Part shown: positions 45,924 to 54,476 of the stretch, in pieces
Position numbering within the stretch: the stretch's first letter is position 1
How the letters are laid out: every line of letters begins with the position of its first letter
Origin: an uncultured Sediminibacterium sp.
GTDB taxonomy: Bacteria; Bacteroidota; Bacteroidia; Chitinophagales; Chitinophagaceae
DNA: 64,000 bases
Assembly (NCBI RefSeq): GCF_946481145.1
Contig: NZ_CAMLMJ010000018.1
Location: forward strand, 1-64,000
Direction of reading: 5' to 3'
The notes under the pieces: generated by a model
What the model saw: the letters and a program-made list of their open reading frames with translations, nothing else
What the model was told of the DNA's origin: nothing
Database searches by the model: none
Position numbers and translations under genes: made by a program

Positions 45924-47213
45924 TTATTTAGCTTGGTAACTGATTTTATAGATGGTGCCTTTTGCATCATCTGAAACATACAATGAACCATCTGGCCCCA
46001 TAGTTAAACCACATGGTCTGTGTTGTGCATCCCTGGTATTTTTTACTACCACGGCACCCGCAAATCCATTGGCAAACACTTCCCATTTACCACTTGGTTT
46101 ACCATTTTTAAAAGGAACAAAAGCTACATAATAACCTTCCTGTGGTAAAGGTGAGCGATTCCATGAACCATGAAAAGCGATAAAAGCTCCGTTTTTGTAT
46201 TTCTCAGGAAACTGATTACCTGTATAAAACAACAATGCATTCGGTGCCATATGTCCGGGAAATCCAACCAATGGATCAATCGCATTTTCACCTCCTGTTT
46301 TCTTTCCATCACCACCATATTCAGGGGAAAGTATTTTTTTCTGCTGCAGATGATCATAGTAAACATAAGGCCAGCCGGCATTATCTCCTTTATTAATGGC
46401 ATACATGGTTTCTGATGGCAGTTCTGCACTTGCAGTAGAATCGTACATTTCAGGATAAAGTGTATACAGCATATCACGACCATGCATGGTAACATATAAT
46501 TTGTTTTCCTGCTGGTTCCAATCGAGTCCAACAACATTTCTCAATCCGGTTGCATAGCGAACCCCATTATGGTATCCCTGATCGGTAACATCAACTTTAA
46601 ACTGCCAGATACCTCCTGCTGAATCCAGTATCGGACAAGGGGTCATTCCTTTTGAGCCCTTTGTTCTGTCTACCTCCTGACAAGAATTAGAAGGCGCGCC
46701 AATATTTACGTAGATATTTCCTGCATCATCGAGTGCGAGTGATTTAGACGCGTGCTGACGTTTATCCCACAAACCCTTTACAATACGCTGCGGGTTTTCT
46801 GCATCAATTACTTCACCATTAGCATCCAATTTATACCGATATACATCCTGATCAGAAGATGCGTAGAGGTATCCATTTTTTATAGCGATACCGGTACCAT
46901 AATAATTACCAAAACTTTTTACTGTTTCCATGGTTCCGTCACCATTGGTATCTTTTAAATAAAATATACCCTTACCATCTTTTAATCTCTCCAGTTTCAC
47001 ATACAAGCCACCCTGTGCTGTTGCAACGATATGTCTTGCCCTACCCATATTTTCTGCTACAACAGAAGCTGTAAAACCGGAAGGCATGGTTAGTCCGACA
47101 TTATCTGCTGCTACTACACTAATCCTGGTTGCCACATTGGTGGTGTCGTTAGCCGCAAATAATTGTACAGAAGTACAAATAATGGTCAACGAAAGTAAAA
47201 GCCCTTTTTTCAT
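45924..47213 (-). CDS. Glucose/sorbosone dehydrogenase-like six-bladed propeller protein
   Basis: 429 residues with signal peptide (MKKGLLLSLTIICTSVQLFA). PQQ-type soluble aldose/sorbosone dehydrogenase fold: YATGLRNVVGLDWN, DNAGWPYVYYD, HMAPNALLFYTG, FIAFHGSWNRSP and the closing GPDGSLYVSDDAKGTIYKI. It should oxidise a sugar or aldehyde in the periplasm and pass electrons to the cytochrome c that follows. The pair sits between hisC (47 bp gap) and hisB. Confidence 0.85.
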   Translation of the reverse strand: MKKGLLLSLTIICTSVQLFAANDTTNVATRISVVAADNVGLTMPSGFTASVVAENMGRARHIVATAQGGLYVKLERLKDGKGIFYLKDTNGDGTMETVKSFGNYYGTGIAIKNGYLYASSDQDVYRYKLDANGEVIDAENPQRIVKGLWDKRQHASKSLALDDAGNIYVNIGAPSNSCQEVDRTKGSKGMTPCPILDSAGGIWQFKVDVTDQGYHNGVRYATGLRNVVGLDWNQQENKLYVTMHGRDMLYTLYPEMYDSTASAELPSETMYAINKGDNAGWPYVYYDHLQQKKILSPEYGGDGKKTGGENAIDPLVGFPGHMAPNALLFYTGNQFPEKYKNGAFIAFHGSWNRSPLPQEGYYVAFVPFKNGKPSGKWEVFANGFAGAVVVKNTRDAQHRPCGLTMGPDGSLYVSDDAKGTIYKISYQAK

Positions 47214-47260
47214 ATTATGTTGAATTTGGAATGAAATTACAAATGAATAGACAGATTTGT

Positions 47261-48322
47261 TTAGTTTCTTTCTACACTATACCAATCCTGCATGGCATCT
47301 ACCAATACAGTATTTTCTTTTTCTGAACCAATGGTAATGCGCAAGCAATCTTCACAAAGTGCCACATTACTTCTATCCCTGAGCACGATCCCCTTTGTAA
47401 GGAGAAAATCATAAATCTTTCTGGCATCTTTGATTTTTACCAGGATGAAATTGGCATCGGATGGATATACTTTCTCTACCGTAGGCATCGATTCAAATAC
47501 TTCTGCCAAAGCGCCACGCATATCTACCAATATTTTAATCATATCATTCACCTGCCCTACTTCTTCCAGTGCTTTCAAAACCAGTTCCTGTGTGGCCTGA
47601 TTGATATTATATGGAGGCTTTACCTTATTCATCAATTCAATGATTGACTGTGAGGCAAATGCCATACCCAGTCTTAAGCCGGCTAGTCCCCAGGCTTTAC
47701 TCAAAGTCTGCAATACTACCAGGTTGGGGTATTCAACCAATTCCTGCACAAAAGATTTTTGTTGTGCAAAATTGATATAGGCTTCATCCACCACTACAAT
47801 GCCATTGAAGTTGTTCAGCACCATTTCGATATCCGTTCTGTTGAGTGAATTACCGGTTGGATTATTTGGCGAACATAGCCAGATGATTTTGGTATTTGCA
47901 TCTATTAGGTTCTCCAGATGAACAAGATCAAGTTGAAAATCGGGTAACAGCGGAGCTTTCCTTATTTCAACATCATTGATATTGGCACTCACTTCATACA
48001 TGCCATAAGTCGGCGGACAAATAATAATATTATCCTTACCCGGCTCGCAGAAACAACGGAAAAGTATATCGATACATTCATCACTGCCATTACCTAAAAA
48101 AATATGCTCCGGGGCGATGCCTTTTATTTTTGAAAGCTGCTGTTTAACTGCCTGCTGGTGCGGGTCGGGATAACGGTTATACCATTTGGTGAGTGGCGAT
48201 CCCAGGCTGTTTTCATTGGCGTCGAGAAAAACTTTTGCTTCACCACTAAATTCATCTCTTGCCGACGAATAGGGTTTTAGTGCTTTTATATTGGCTCGTA
48301 TAAGATTGTCAAGGTTAAACAT
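47261..48322 (-). CDS. hisC: Histidinol-phosphate aminotransferase
   Basis: 353 residues, PLP fold type I. FLDANENSLGSPL near the N-terminus, LGNGSDECIDILFR, CSPNNPTGN, VVDEAYINF and the PLP-Lys segment LQTLSKAWGLAGLRLG identify HisC. It converts imidazole-acetol phosphate to histidinol phosphate. It lies 20 bp after hisD in the his operon. Confidence 0.96.
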   Translation of the reverse strand: MFNLDNLIRANIKALKPYSSARDEFSGEAKVFLDANENSLGSPLTKWYNRYPDPHQQAVKQQLSKIKGIAPEHIFLGNGSDECIDILFRCFCEPGKDNIIICPPTYGMYEVSANINDVEIRKAPLLPDFQLDLVHLENLIDANTKIIWLCSPNNPTGNSLNRTDIEMVLNNFNGIVVVDEAYINFAQQKSFVQELVEYPNLVVLQTLSKAWGLAGLRLGMAFASQSIIELMNKVKPPYNINQATQELVLKALEEVGQVNDMIKILVDMRGALAEVFESMPTVEKVYPSDANFILVKIKDARKIYDFLLTKGIVLRDRSNVALCEDCLRITIGSEKENTVLVDAMQDWYSVERN

Positions 48323-48342
48323 ATATAACTGACTTATAAATT

Positions 48343-49620
48343 TTAAATCGATTGTCTGATGAGTACGGCATTTTTATGCGCGTCTAATCCTTCTGCGGCG
48401 GCCATGGTTACTACTGTATTCGCAATTGCATTCAACCCTTCTTTGCTGAGTTTCTGGTAGGTTATTTTTTTAACAAACGCATCTACACTCACGCCGCTAT
48501 ATGCTTTGGCAAAACCATTGGTGGGAAGGGTATGGTTAGTGCCACTGGCATAATCACCTACGCTTTCGGGAGAATAGTTCCCCAAAAAAACAGATCCGGC
48601 ATTGATGATTTTATCGGCGATCCATTCATCTTCCTTACAGGAAATGATGAGGTGTTCTGCTGCATAATCGTTCACCAGGTCAATGGCTTCATTGATATCA
48701 CGCAAGAGAATGGACGTACTGTTTGCAAGTGCTTTGATTGCTATATCTTTTCTTGGAAGCAATGCCAGTTGCTTATCCAGTTCTGCATTAACCGCATCAA
48801 GTAATGCTGCATCGGTACTTACCAGTAACACCTGACTATCTGTACCATGTTCTGCCTGACTCAACAAATCAGCCGCCACAAATGCAGGGTTGGCAGTATC
48901 ATCGGCCAATACACATACTTCACTTGGGCCCGCAGGCATATCGATGGCAATACCATTTTGTTGTATCAATTGTTTGGCACAGGTAACATACTGGTTACCG
49001 GGACCAAATATTTTATATACCTGTGGTACACTTTCGGTACCAAAGGCCATGGCTGCAATTGCCTGTACACCACCGATGGTGAAAATGCGGGTGATCCCCA
49101 CCAGGTTAGCAGCATATACAATCGCCGGATTTAATTTCCCATTTTTATCAGGAGGAGAACATAGAATAATTTCTTTACAGCCTGCAATCTGTGCAGGTAT
49201 ACCTAACATGAGTATGGTGGAGAAAAGCGGAGCAGTTCCTCCAGGAATATATAAGCCTACTTTTTCAATCCCTACTGATTTTCTCCAGCAACGAACTCCC
49301 TTCATGGTTTCCACCACTTCCACAGGGGCTTTTTGCTGTTCATGGAAAACACGGATATTATGTGCAGCCTGTTTAATAGCACGTTTCAGGTCATCGGGCA
49401 CGAGCTGAATAGCAGTTGCAATGGCATCCTCACTCATTTCGAGCGAATCAAGTTGTACACCATCGAACTGACGGGTAAACTGAAGCACTGCTTTATCGCC
49501 ATCCTGTTTAACTACATCCATAACAGCTTTCACCTGCTGCTGCAAAGTTGCAGTGTCTATCACCGGTCTTTGCAGTAATGCCGGCCATTGAGATCGCGAT
49601 GGAAATTCAATACGTTTCAT
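48343..49620 (-). CDS. hisD: Histidinol dehydrogenase
   Basis: 425 residues. It oxidises L-histidinol to histidine in two NAD-dependent steps. Landmarks are GLYIPGGTAPLFSTILM, FGPGNQYVTCAKQ, DMPAGPSEV, zinc-site LLSQAEHGTDSQ and the late PTNGFAKAYSGVS. Length is normal for HisD. It follows hisG after 9 bp, so the two are probably translated together. Confidence 0.97.
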   Translation of the reverse strand: MKRIEFPSRSQWPALLQRPVIDTATLQQQVKAVMDVVKQDGDKAVLQFTRQFDGVQLDSLEMSEDAIATAIQLVPDDLKRAIKQAAHNIRVFHEQQKAPVEVVETMKGVRCWRKSVGIEKVGLYIPGGTAPLFSTILMLGIPAQIAGCKEIILCSPPDKNGKLNPAIVYAANLVGITRIFTIGGVQAIAAMAFGTESVPQVYKIFGPGNQYVTCAKQLIQQNGIAIDMPAGPSEVCVLADDTANPAFVAADLLSQAEHGTDSQVLLVSTDAALLDAVNAELDKQLALLPRKDIAIKALANSTSILLRDINEAIDLVNDYAAEHLIISCKEDEWIADKIINAGSVFLGNYSPESVGDYASGTNHTLPTNGFAKAYSGVSVDAFVKKITYQKLSKEGLNAIANTVVTMAAAEGLDAHKNAVLIRQSI

Positions 49621-49629
49621 AAGCTTTTC

Positions 49630-50484
49630 TTAAACGATCATTTTTTCAATAGGTACAACTAATATTCCTTGTGCGCCGGCCGCTTTCAGTTGTTCAATGA
49701 TATCCCAGAAATCATTTTCATTGAGTACACTGTGCACACTGCTCCATCCGGGATCGGCAAGGGGTAACACTGTTGGACTTTTCATCCCCGGCAACAGGCC
49801 GATAATCTCTTTCAGTTTATCATTGGGTGCATTGAGCAGAATATATTTATTGTTCTTCGCTTTCTTAACCGATTGAATACGGAACAATAGTCTGTCTATC
49901 AGTTGCACTTTTGCTGCATCGAGTTCATTATTACGAATCAGCACAGCCTGTGATTGAAGAATGGTTTCTGTTTCCTGTAACCCATTCATGAAGAGTGTGG
50001 AACCGCTGCTTACCAGGTCGCAGATAGCATCTGCCAAACCTATACCAGGCGCAATTTCAACGCTACCGCTGATTTCATGTATTTCGGCATTCACTCCTTT
50101 TTCTTTCAGAAAAGCATCTACAATAACCGGATAGCTGGTGGCAATTCTTTTTCCTTCCAGGAAAGAAGCATCCGTATATTTCTCTCCCTTGCGAATAGCC
50201 ATGCTTAACCTGCATTTGCCGAATCCCAGTTTTTCAACTACCGAAACTTTTTTCTTTTTTTCATACACTACATTCTCACCTACAAATCCAATATCGGCAA
50301 CGCCATCTTCTACATATTGTGGGATATCATCATCACGCAGGAAATATACTTCCAGCGGGAAGTTAGAAGCTTCCGCTTTGAGTTTGTTCACCCCATTACT
50401 GATGTCGATGCCACATTCCTTCAACAAACGAATGGAATCATCGTGTAAACGACCACTTTTCTGGATTGCAAGTTTTAGTTTCAT
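49630..50484 (-). CDS. hisG: ATP phosphoribosyltransferase, long form
   Basis: 284 residues, the long HisG form with its own C-terminal regulatory domain (from about 210, ending LVVPIEKM), so no HisZ is needed. The catalytic part begins LKLAIQKSGRLHDDSIRLL and has DDDIPQYVEDGVADIGFVGE and the PRPP loop EISGSVEIAPGIGLADAICDLVSSG. First enzyme of histidine synthesis and the feedback target. It is preceded by the leader peptide and attenuator at 50504-50614. Confidence 0.97.
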   Translation of the reverse strand: MKLKLAIQKSGRLHDDSIRLLKECGIDISNGVNKLKAEASNFPLEVYFLRDDDIPQYVEDGVADIGFVGENVVYEKKKKVSVVEKLGFGKCRLSMAIRKGEKYTDASFLEGKRIATSYPVIVDAFLKEKGVNAEIHEISGSVEIAPGIGLADAICDLVSSGSTLFMNGLQETETILQSQAVLIRNNELDAAKVQLIDRLLFRIQSVKKAKNNKYILLNAPNDKLKEIIGLLPGMKSPTVLPLADPGWSSVHSVLNENDFWDIIEQLKAAGAQGILVVPIEKMIV

Positions 50485-50503
50485 ACTACTGTGTTTAAAG
50501 TAA

Positions 50504-50577
50504 AAAGGGCCTACCTGTCGGTAAGCCCTTTAATGTTTATGATCAATACATAACACCAACAGCCTACCCTCTGGGTA
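50504..50577 (-). promoter_or_regulatory. Histidine attenuator: anti-antiterminator, antiterminator and terminator
   Basis: On the minus strand three alternative helices can form. Helix 1:2 is TACCC-AGA-GGGTA (50565-50577), overlapping the end of the leader peptide. Helix 2:3, the antiterminator, pairs GGTAGGCT (50561-50568) with GGCTTACC (50520-50527). Helix 3:4, the terminator, pairs AAAGGGCTTACC (50520-50531) with GGTAGGCCCTTT (50504-50515) around GACA, followed by TT and ACTTT. Helices 1:2 and 3:4 exclude 2:3. A ribosome stalled on the His codons should free region 2 and let hisG be transcribed. Confidence 0.85.
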
Positions 50578-50614
50578 AGTAATGATGATGGTGGATATGT
50601 ACAAATTGTTTCAT
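50564..50614 (-). CDS. hisL: His operon leader peptide
   Basis: A 16-codon frame encodes MKQFVHIHHHHYLPRG, with His at positions 6 and 8-11, then a TAG stop that overlaps the first attenuator helix. It lies between a promoter (50622-50653) and the terminator before hisG. The run of His codons is the sensing element: low charged tRNA-His stalls the ribosome there. The ATG is only 7 nt after the -7 box, so the mRNA may start at or within a few bases of it, which would make the leader translated from a nearly leaderless end. Confidence 0.88.
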   Translation of the reverse strand: MKQFVHIHHHHYLPRG

Positions 50615-50621
50615 GAGGATG

Positions 50622-50653
50622 CAAAAATACATGCTGCCACCGTTATCGGCAAA
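50622..50653 (-). promoter_or_regulatory. Promoter of the his operon
   Basis: On the minus strand TTTG (50650-50653) is followed after 20 nt by TATTTTTG (50622-50629), an exact fit to the Bacteroidota TTTG / TAnnTTTG consensus. It lies directly before the leader peptide. The divergent GH16 gene starts 80 bp away on the other side. Confidence 0.75.
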
Positions 50654-50732
50654 TTTTTTTCACCCGGCCATCCATTTGAGGTGCAGAACTAAATAGGATT
50701 AACTAACTTCCCCTCTCCCAAACCTGTACTAC

Positions 50733-51506
50733 ATGCTAAAAACAAGCCTGTTACTGTTTTTTTTACTAAGCTCCTGTTTATCATTTGGCCAGAAGGGAAA
50801 ATTGGTCTGGCAGGATGAATTTTCGGTTAATGGATTACCCGATTCTACTAAATGGAACTACGATGTAGGTGGACATGGCTGGGGTAACAATGAATTACAA
50901 TATTATACATCAAAACAATTACGCAATGCCCGGGTGGAAAACGGCTTCTTGATCATAGAAGCGCATAAAGAAAAAATGGGCGACAATAACTACACATCCG
51001 CCCGTTTGGTTACCAAGGGCAAGGGCGATTGGAAATATGGACGAATAGAAGTACGCGCCAAATTACCCAAAGGCCTGGGCACCTGGCCTGCCATCTGGAT
51101 GCTGGGTACCACTCCAAAAATAACCTGGCCCGATGATGGTGAAATTGATATCATGGAACATGTAGGTTATAACCAGGGCACCATTCATGCATCCGCACAT
51201 ACCAAAAAATATTTTCACAGTATCGGCACCCAAAAAACAGCCACCGTTTCAGTTCCTGATTGCAGTGATAGCTTTCATGTGTACAAACTCGAATGGGATG
51301 CCGAAACCATCACCGTATTTGTAGACAACAAACCTTATTTCACTTATAAAAACGAACACACCGGAAATGATGCCTGGCCATTCGATAAACCCTTCCACCT
51401 CCTGCTGAATATTGCAGTTGGCGGATCATGGGGTGGACAAAAAGGGGTGGATGAAAGCGTTTATCCCCAGCGGATGTTAGTGGATTATGTGAGGGTGTAT
51501 CAGTGA
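50733..51506 (+). CDS. GH16 endo-beta-glucanase (laminarinase-type)
   Basis: 257 residues with signal peptide (MLKTSLLLFFLLSSCLSFG; a Cys at 15 might alternatively serve as a lipobox). Catalytic motif DGEIDIMEHVG with E137, D139 and E142. WQDEFSVNG, WGNNELQYYTS, GTWPAIWMLG and LLNIAVGGSWGG are typical of the beta-1,3-glucanase branch. It should cut laminarin-like beta-1,3(1,4)-glucans outside the cytosol. No binding module is present. It stands alone, followed by the triple repeat at 51508. Confidence 0.92.
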   Translation: MLKTSLLLFFLLSSCLSFGQKGKLVWQDEFSVNGLPDSTKWNYDVGGHGWGNNELQYYTSKQLRNARVENGFLIIEAHKEKMGDNNYTSARLVTKGKGDWKYGRIEVRAKLPKGLGTWPAIWMLGTTPKITWPDDGEIDIMEHVGYNQGTIHASAHTKKYFHSIGTQKTATVSVPDCSDSFHVYKLEWDAETITVFVDNKPYFTYKNEHTGNDAWPFDKPFHLLLNIAVGGSWGGQKGVDESVYPQRMLVDYVRVYQ

Positions 51507-51507
51507 G

Positions 51508-51853
51508 GAGTCCGAAAGTCCGGAAGACCGAAAGATGGTTTACTTGACTAGGTAATTAAAAATAAATTCTCTGTCTCCCGGACTTTCGGACTTCGGACTT
51601 CGGACTTTCGGACTGTGAAAACAGAAAGACCGAAAGTCCAGGAGTCGGGAAGTCCGGAAGATGGTTTACTTGGCTAAAAAAATAAAAATAAATTCTCTAT
51701 CTCCCGGACTTTCGGACTTCGGACTTTCGGACTGTGAAAACAGAAAGACCGAAAGTCCGGGAGTCGGGAAGTCCGGAAGATGGTTTACATGACTAAGAAA
51801 TCAAAAATAAATTCTCTGTCTCCCGGACTTTCGGACCCCGGACTCTCGGACTA
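51508..51853. repeat. Three tandem hairpin units of 119-126 bp (CGGACTT / GTCCGAAA words)
   Basis: Each unit is a GTCCGAAA-GTCCGGAA-type array, then ATGGTTTAC...AATAAATTCTCT as a conserved spacer, then the inverted array CGGACTTTCGGACTTCGGAC. Spacer starts at 51535, 51661 and 51780 give periods of 126 and 119 bp. Units 2 and 3 are nearly identical. Words are phased at 7-8 bp, as in the other arrays. The block fills the gap between the GH16 and S9 genes; nothing else is visible in 51507-51893. Confidence 0.9.
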
Positions 51854-51893
51854 AAAAAAATATCCAAATCAACAATTCATAAATCAACCAATC

Positions 51894-54302
51894 ATGAAAA
51901 AATGGCTCCTAAGTTGTCTGCTGCTTTGCACTACTGCATTGTTTGCGCAGGATGACAATACCTATCGAACACCAGTTAAAGAAGTGATGGAACTATTATT
52001 GGCAAAACCAACCCCATCAGTTAGTATTGACGGTAAAGCCGAGTGGATGTTATTGAGTGAACGCAATAGTTATCCTACGGTGGAAGAATTGGGACAGCCT
52101 GAATTACGCGTGGCTGGCCTGCGGATAAATCCCAATAACTTTTCACCCAGCAGACAAAATTTCATCAACAATTTCACCTTGCAGAATATCAAAACCGGAC
52201 AAAGCATTCAGGTGCAGGGATTACCTGCCAATATGCTTGCGGGTAATGTGAGTTGGAACCCTTCTGAAACTAAAATCGCTTTTACCAATACAACCGGCAC
52301 CAGGGTAGATTTATATATGATTGATATAGCAGGAAGAAGAACATTCAAAATAAATAAGCAGCCTTTGAATACCGTGCTTGGTACATCTTATACCTGGGTA
52401 GATGATAATACCATCATTTATAAATCTGCCACACAATCGGCTGCCAATGCACCTAAAAAACCTATTACCCCTAAAGGACCAACCATTCAGCAGAACCTTG
52501 GTAAGGCGGCACCTAGTCCTACCTACCAGGATCTGATCAAATCGCCCTATGATGAACAGTTGTTTGAATTTTATGCAACCGGACAACTTATTCAAAATAA
52601 AAATGGGGTGGAAACCGTACTTGGCAAGCCTGCTATAGTATCAACATTTAGTTTATCTCCCGATAAAAAATATATGATGGTAAGGACAATTCGTAAGCCA
52701 TTCTCTTATCTGGTAACTGCCAATGGTTTCCCTTCAACCATTACCATCAACGACCTAACGGGTAAAGTGGTGAAAGTGTTAGCTGAATTACCTTCTTCTG
52801 AAGGAACACCATCAGGTTACGATAACACCCAAAATGTACCAAGGGGTTTCGACTGGCGTGATGATGAAGCAGCTACCATTACCTGGGCAAAGCCTTTGGA
52901 TAGCGGTCTTATTAAAAAGCAAGTTGAGTACCATGATGCGGTGTATGCATTAAGTGCTCCATTCACCGGAGAAGCAAAAGAACTGTTCAAAACAAAAACA
53001 CGTTATGCAGGAACTACCTGGGGCAATGAAACACTTGCATTGGTTCAGGAAGTATTAAGGTCTAAACAAACCATTCGTGTAAGCAGGTTCAACAGCAGCA
53101 CGGGTTCACTCGAAGTATTAATTGAAAGAAACCAAACCGACGCTTATAACAACCCTGGTTCACCTGTTTTAACACGCAATAAATTTGGCAGACCAACTAT
53201 TCAAACAACAGACAATGGCACCAAAATTTTGATGAACAATACAACAGGTGCATCAGCAAAAGGAGATCTGCCATTCCTCGCTAAATTCGATCTGGCTACT
53301 AAAAAGAATGAAATCATCTGGCGTTGTCAGGAAGGTGTGTATGAAACGGTAAACGATGTAATCGATGCAGATAAACTGGTATTATTAACCAGAAGAGAAT
53401 CGCAAACAGAAGTACCTAATTATTATATCAAGAACTTAGTATTACGTGTGGCCGATAAAGCCATTACTAATTTTACCAATCCATATCCACAACTGGAAGG
53501 GGTGAAAAAAGAAAAAGTAAAATACAAAAGAGCAGATGGCGTAGACCTTACCGGTGATCTATACCTGCCCAAAGGTTACAACAAAGAAAAAGATGGTCCG
53601 CTGCCGCTGATTATGTGGGCATATCCGAGAGAGTTTAACAGTGCAGCCGATGCCGCACAGATACGTGGTAGTCAGTACCGTTTTACTACACTTAGCTGGG
53701 GTTCACCAATTTTCTATGTAACCCAGGGCTATGCTGTATTAGACAATGCAGAAATGCCAATTGTAGCTACCGCTGCAGATAAAAAGCCCAACGACGATTT
53801 TATTGCACAGCTAAAACTGAATGCAGAAGCGGCTATCAATCATCTATCCGGATTAGGTATTGCCGATAAAAATCGTGTTGGTGTAGGCGGACATAGCTAT
53901 GGTGCTTTCATGACAGCTCACCTCCTTGCCCATACCAACTTATTTAAAGCAGGTATTGCCAGAAGTGGTGCCTATAACCGTACCCTCACCCCATTTGGTT
54001 TTCAGAATGAAGAGCGTACTTACTGGCAGGCTCCTAAGTTGTATTATGATATGAGTCCATTCAGCTATGCCGACAAAATGAAAACCCCTATCCTGTTGGT
54101 ACATGGCGATAGTGATGATAATACAGGTACTTATCCCATCAACAGCGAACGCCTCTATGCTGCCATTAAAGGCCACGGCGGAACTGTTCGTTTTGTGTTC
54201 TTACCTTATGAAGCACATGGCTATCGTGGTAAAGAGAACCTGTTGCATTTATTATGGGAACAGCAGCAGTGGCTGGATAAGTATGTGAAGGGAGCGAAGT
54301 AG
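51894..54302 (+). CDS. S9-family serine peptidase (prolyl oligopeptidase fold), secreted
   Basis: 802 residues with signal peptide (ends ...TALFA). A beta-propeller (about 30-520) is followed by an alpha/beta hydrolase domain (about 545-802). Nucleophile S668 lies in GVGGHSYGAFMTAHLLAHT; Asp and His are expected in VHGDSDDNTGT and YEAHGYRGKEN. The overall form resembles the glutamyl endopeptidase-like branch (EERTYWQAPKLYYDMSPF). It probably degrades peptides in the periplasm. No functional link to neighbours is evident. Confidence 0.9.
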   Translation: MKKWLLSCLLLCTTALFAQDDNTYRTPVKEVMELLLAKPTPSVSIDGKAEWMLLSERNSYPTVEELGQPELRVAGLRINPNNFSPSRQNFINNFTLQNIKTGQSIQVQGLPANMLAGNVSWNPSETKIAFTNTTGTRVDLYMIDIAGRRTFKINKQPLNTVLGTSYTWVDDNTIIYKSATQSAANAPKKPITPKGPTIQQNLGKAAPSPTYQDLIKSPYDEQLFEFYATGQLIQNKNGVETVLGKPAIVSTFSLSPDKKYMMVRTIRKPFSYLVTANGFPSTITINDLTGKVVKVLAELPSSEGTPSGYDNTQNVPRGFDWRDDEAATITWAKPLDSGLIKKQVEYHDAVYALSAPFTGEAKELFKTKTRYAGTTWGNETLALVQEVLRSKQTIRVSRFNSSTGSLEVLIERNQTDAYNNPGSPVLTRNKFGRPTIQTTDNGTKILMNNTTGASAKGDLPFLAKFDLATKKNEIIWRCQEGVYETVNDVIDADKLVLLTRRESQTEVPNYYIKNLVLRVADKAITNFTNPYPQLEGVKKEKVKYKRADGVDLTGDLYLPKGYNKEKDGPLPLIMWAYPREFNSAADAAQIRGSQYRFTTLSWGSPIFYVTQGYAVLDNAEMPIVATAADKKPNDDFIAQLKLNAEAAINHLSGLGIADKNRVGVGGHSYGAFMTAHLLAHTNLFKAGIARSGAYNRTLTPFGFQNEERTYWQAPKLYYDMSPFSYADKMKTPILLVHGDSDDNTGTYPINSERLYAAIKGHGGTVRFVFLPYEAHGYRGKENLLHLLWEQQQWLDKYVKGAK

Positions 54303-54323
54303 GGACTACTAGAAGAAAAAGTT

Positions 54324-54379
54324 ATTAAGCCACAGATTCACAGATTAATCGTTCATAATCTGTGCATCTGTGGCTTAAT
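54324..54379. repeat. 56-bp palindrome with CACAGATT octamers at a convergent junction
   Basis: ATTAAGCCACAGATTCACAG and following (54324-54347) pairs with 54356-54379 at 23 of 24 positions. It lies 21 bp after the S9 stop and could end its transcription. The first half recurs at 55771-55790. Confidence 0.85.
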
Positions 54380-54413
54380 TATTCTCACTAAAAAACCAGC
54401 CGTTAATCACTAT

Positions 54414-54476
54414 CCAAATCTGCCATCTGACATCCCAAAATCCAAATCCGACATCCGCCATCAGACATCAGCCATT
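54414..54476. repeat. ACATCAG/CCATCTG heptamer array, copy 1 (direct repeat of 55934-56003)
   Basis: Words CCATCTG, ACATCCC, ACATCCG, CCATCAG, ACATCAG follow in 7-bp phase. About 60 bp are nearly identical, in the same orientation, to 55934-56003 on the other side of the TlpA-like gene. The array runs past the TGA stop of that gene (54468-54470). Confidence 0.85.

Noticed and set aside
50504..50614. Metabolite riboswitch before hisG
   Set aside because: The region is short and is fully explained by a His-rich leader peptide with alternative helices; no known aptamer features are visible.
51508..51853. Possible CRISPR array
   Set aside because: Only three long units of 119-126 bp with near-identical spacers and internal inverted arrays; no short constant repeats with unique spacers and no cas genes in the window.
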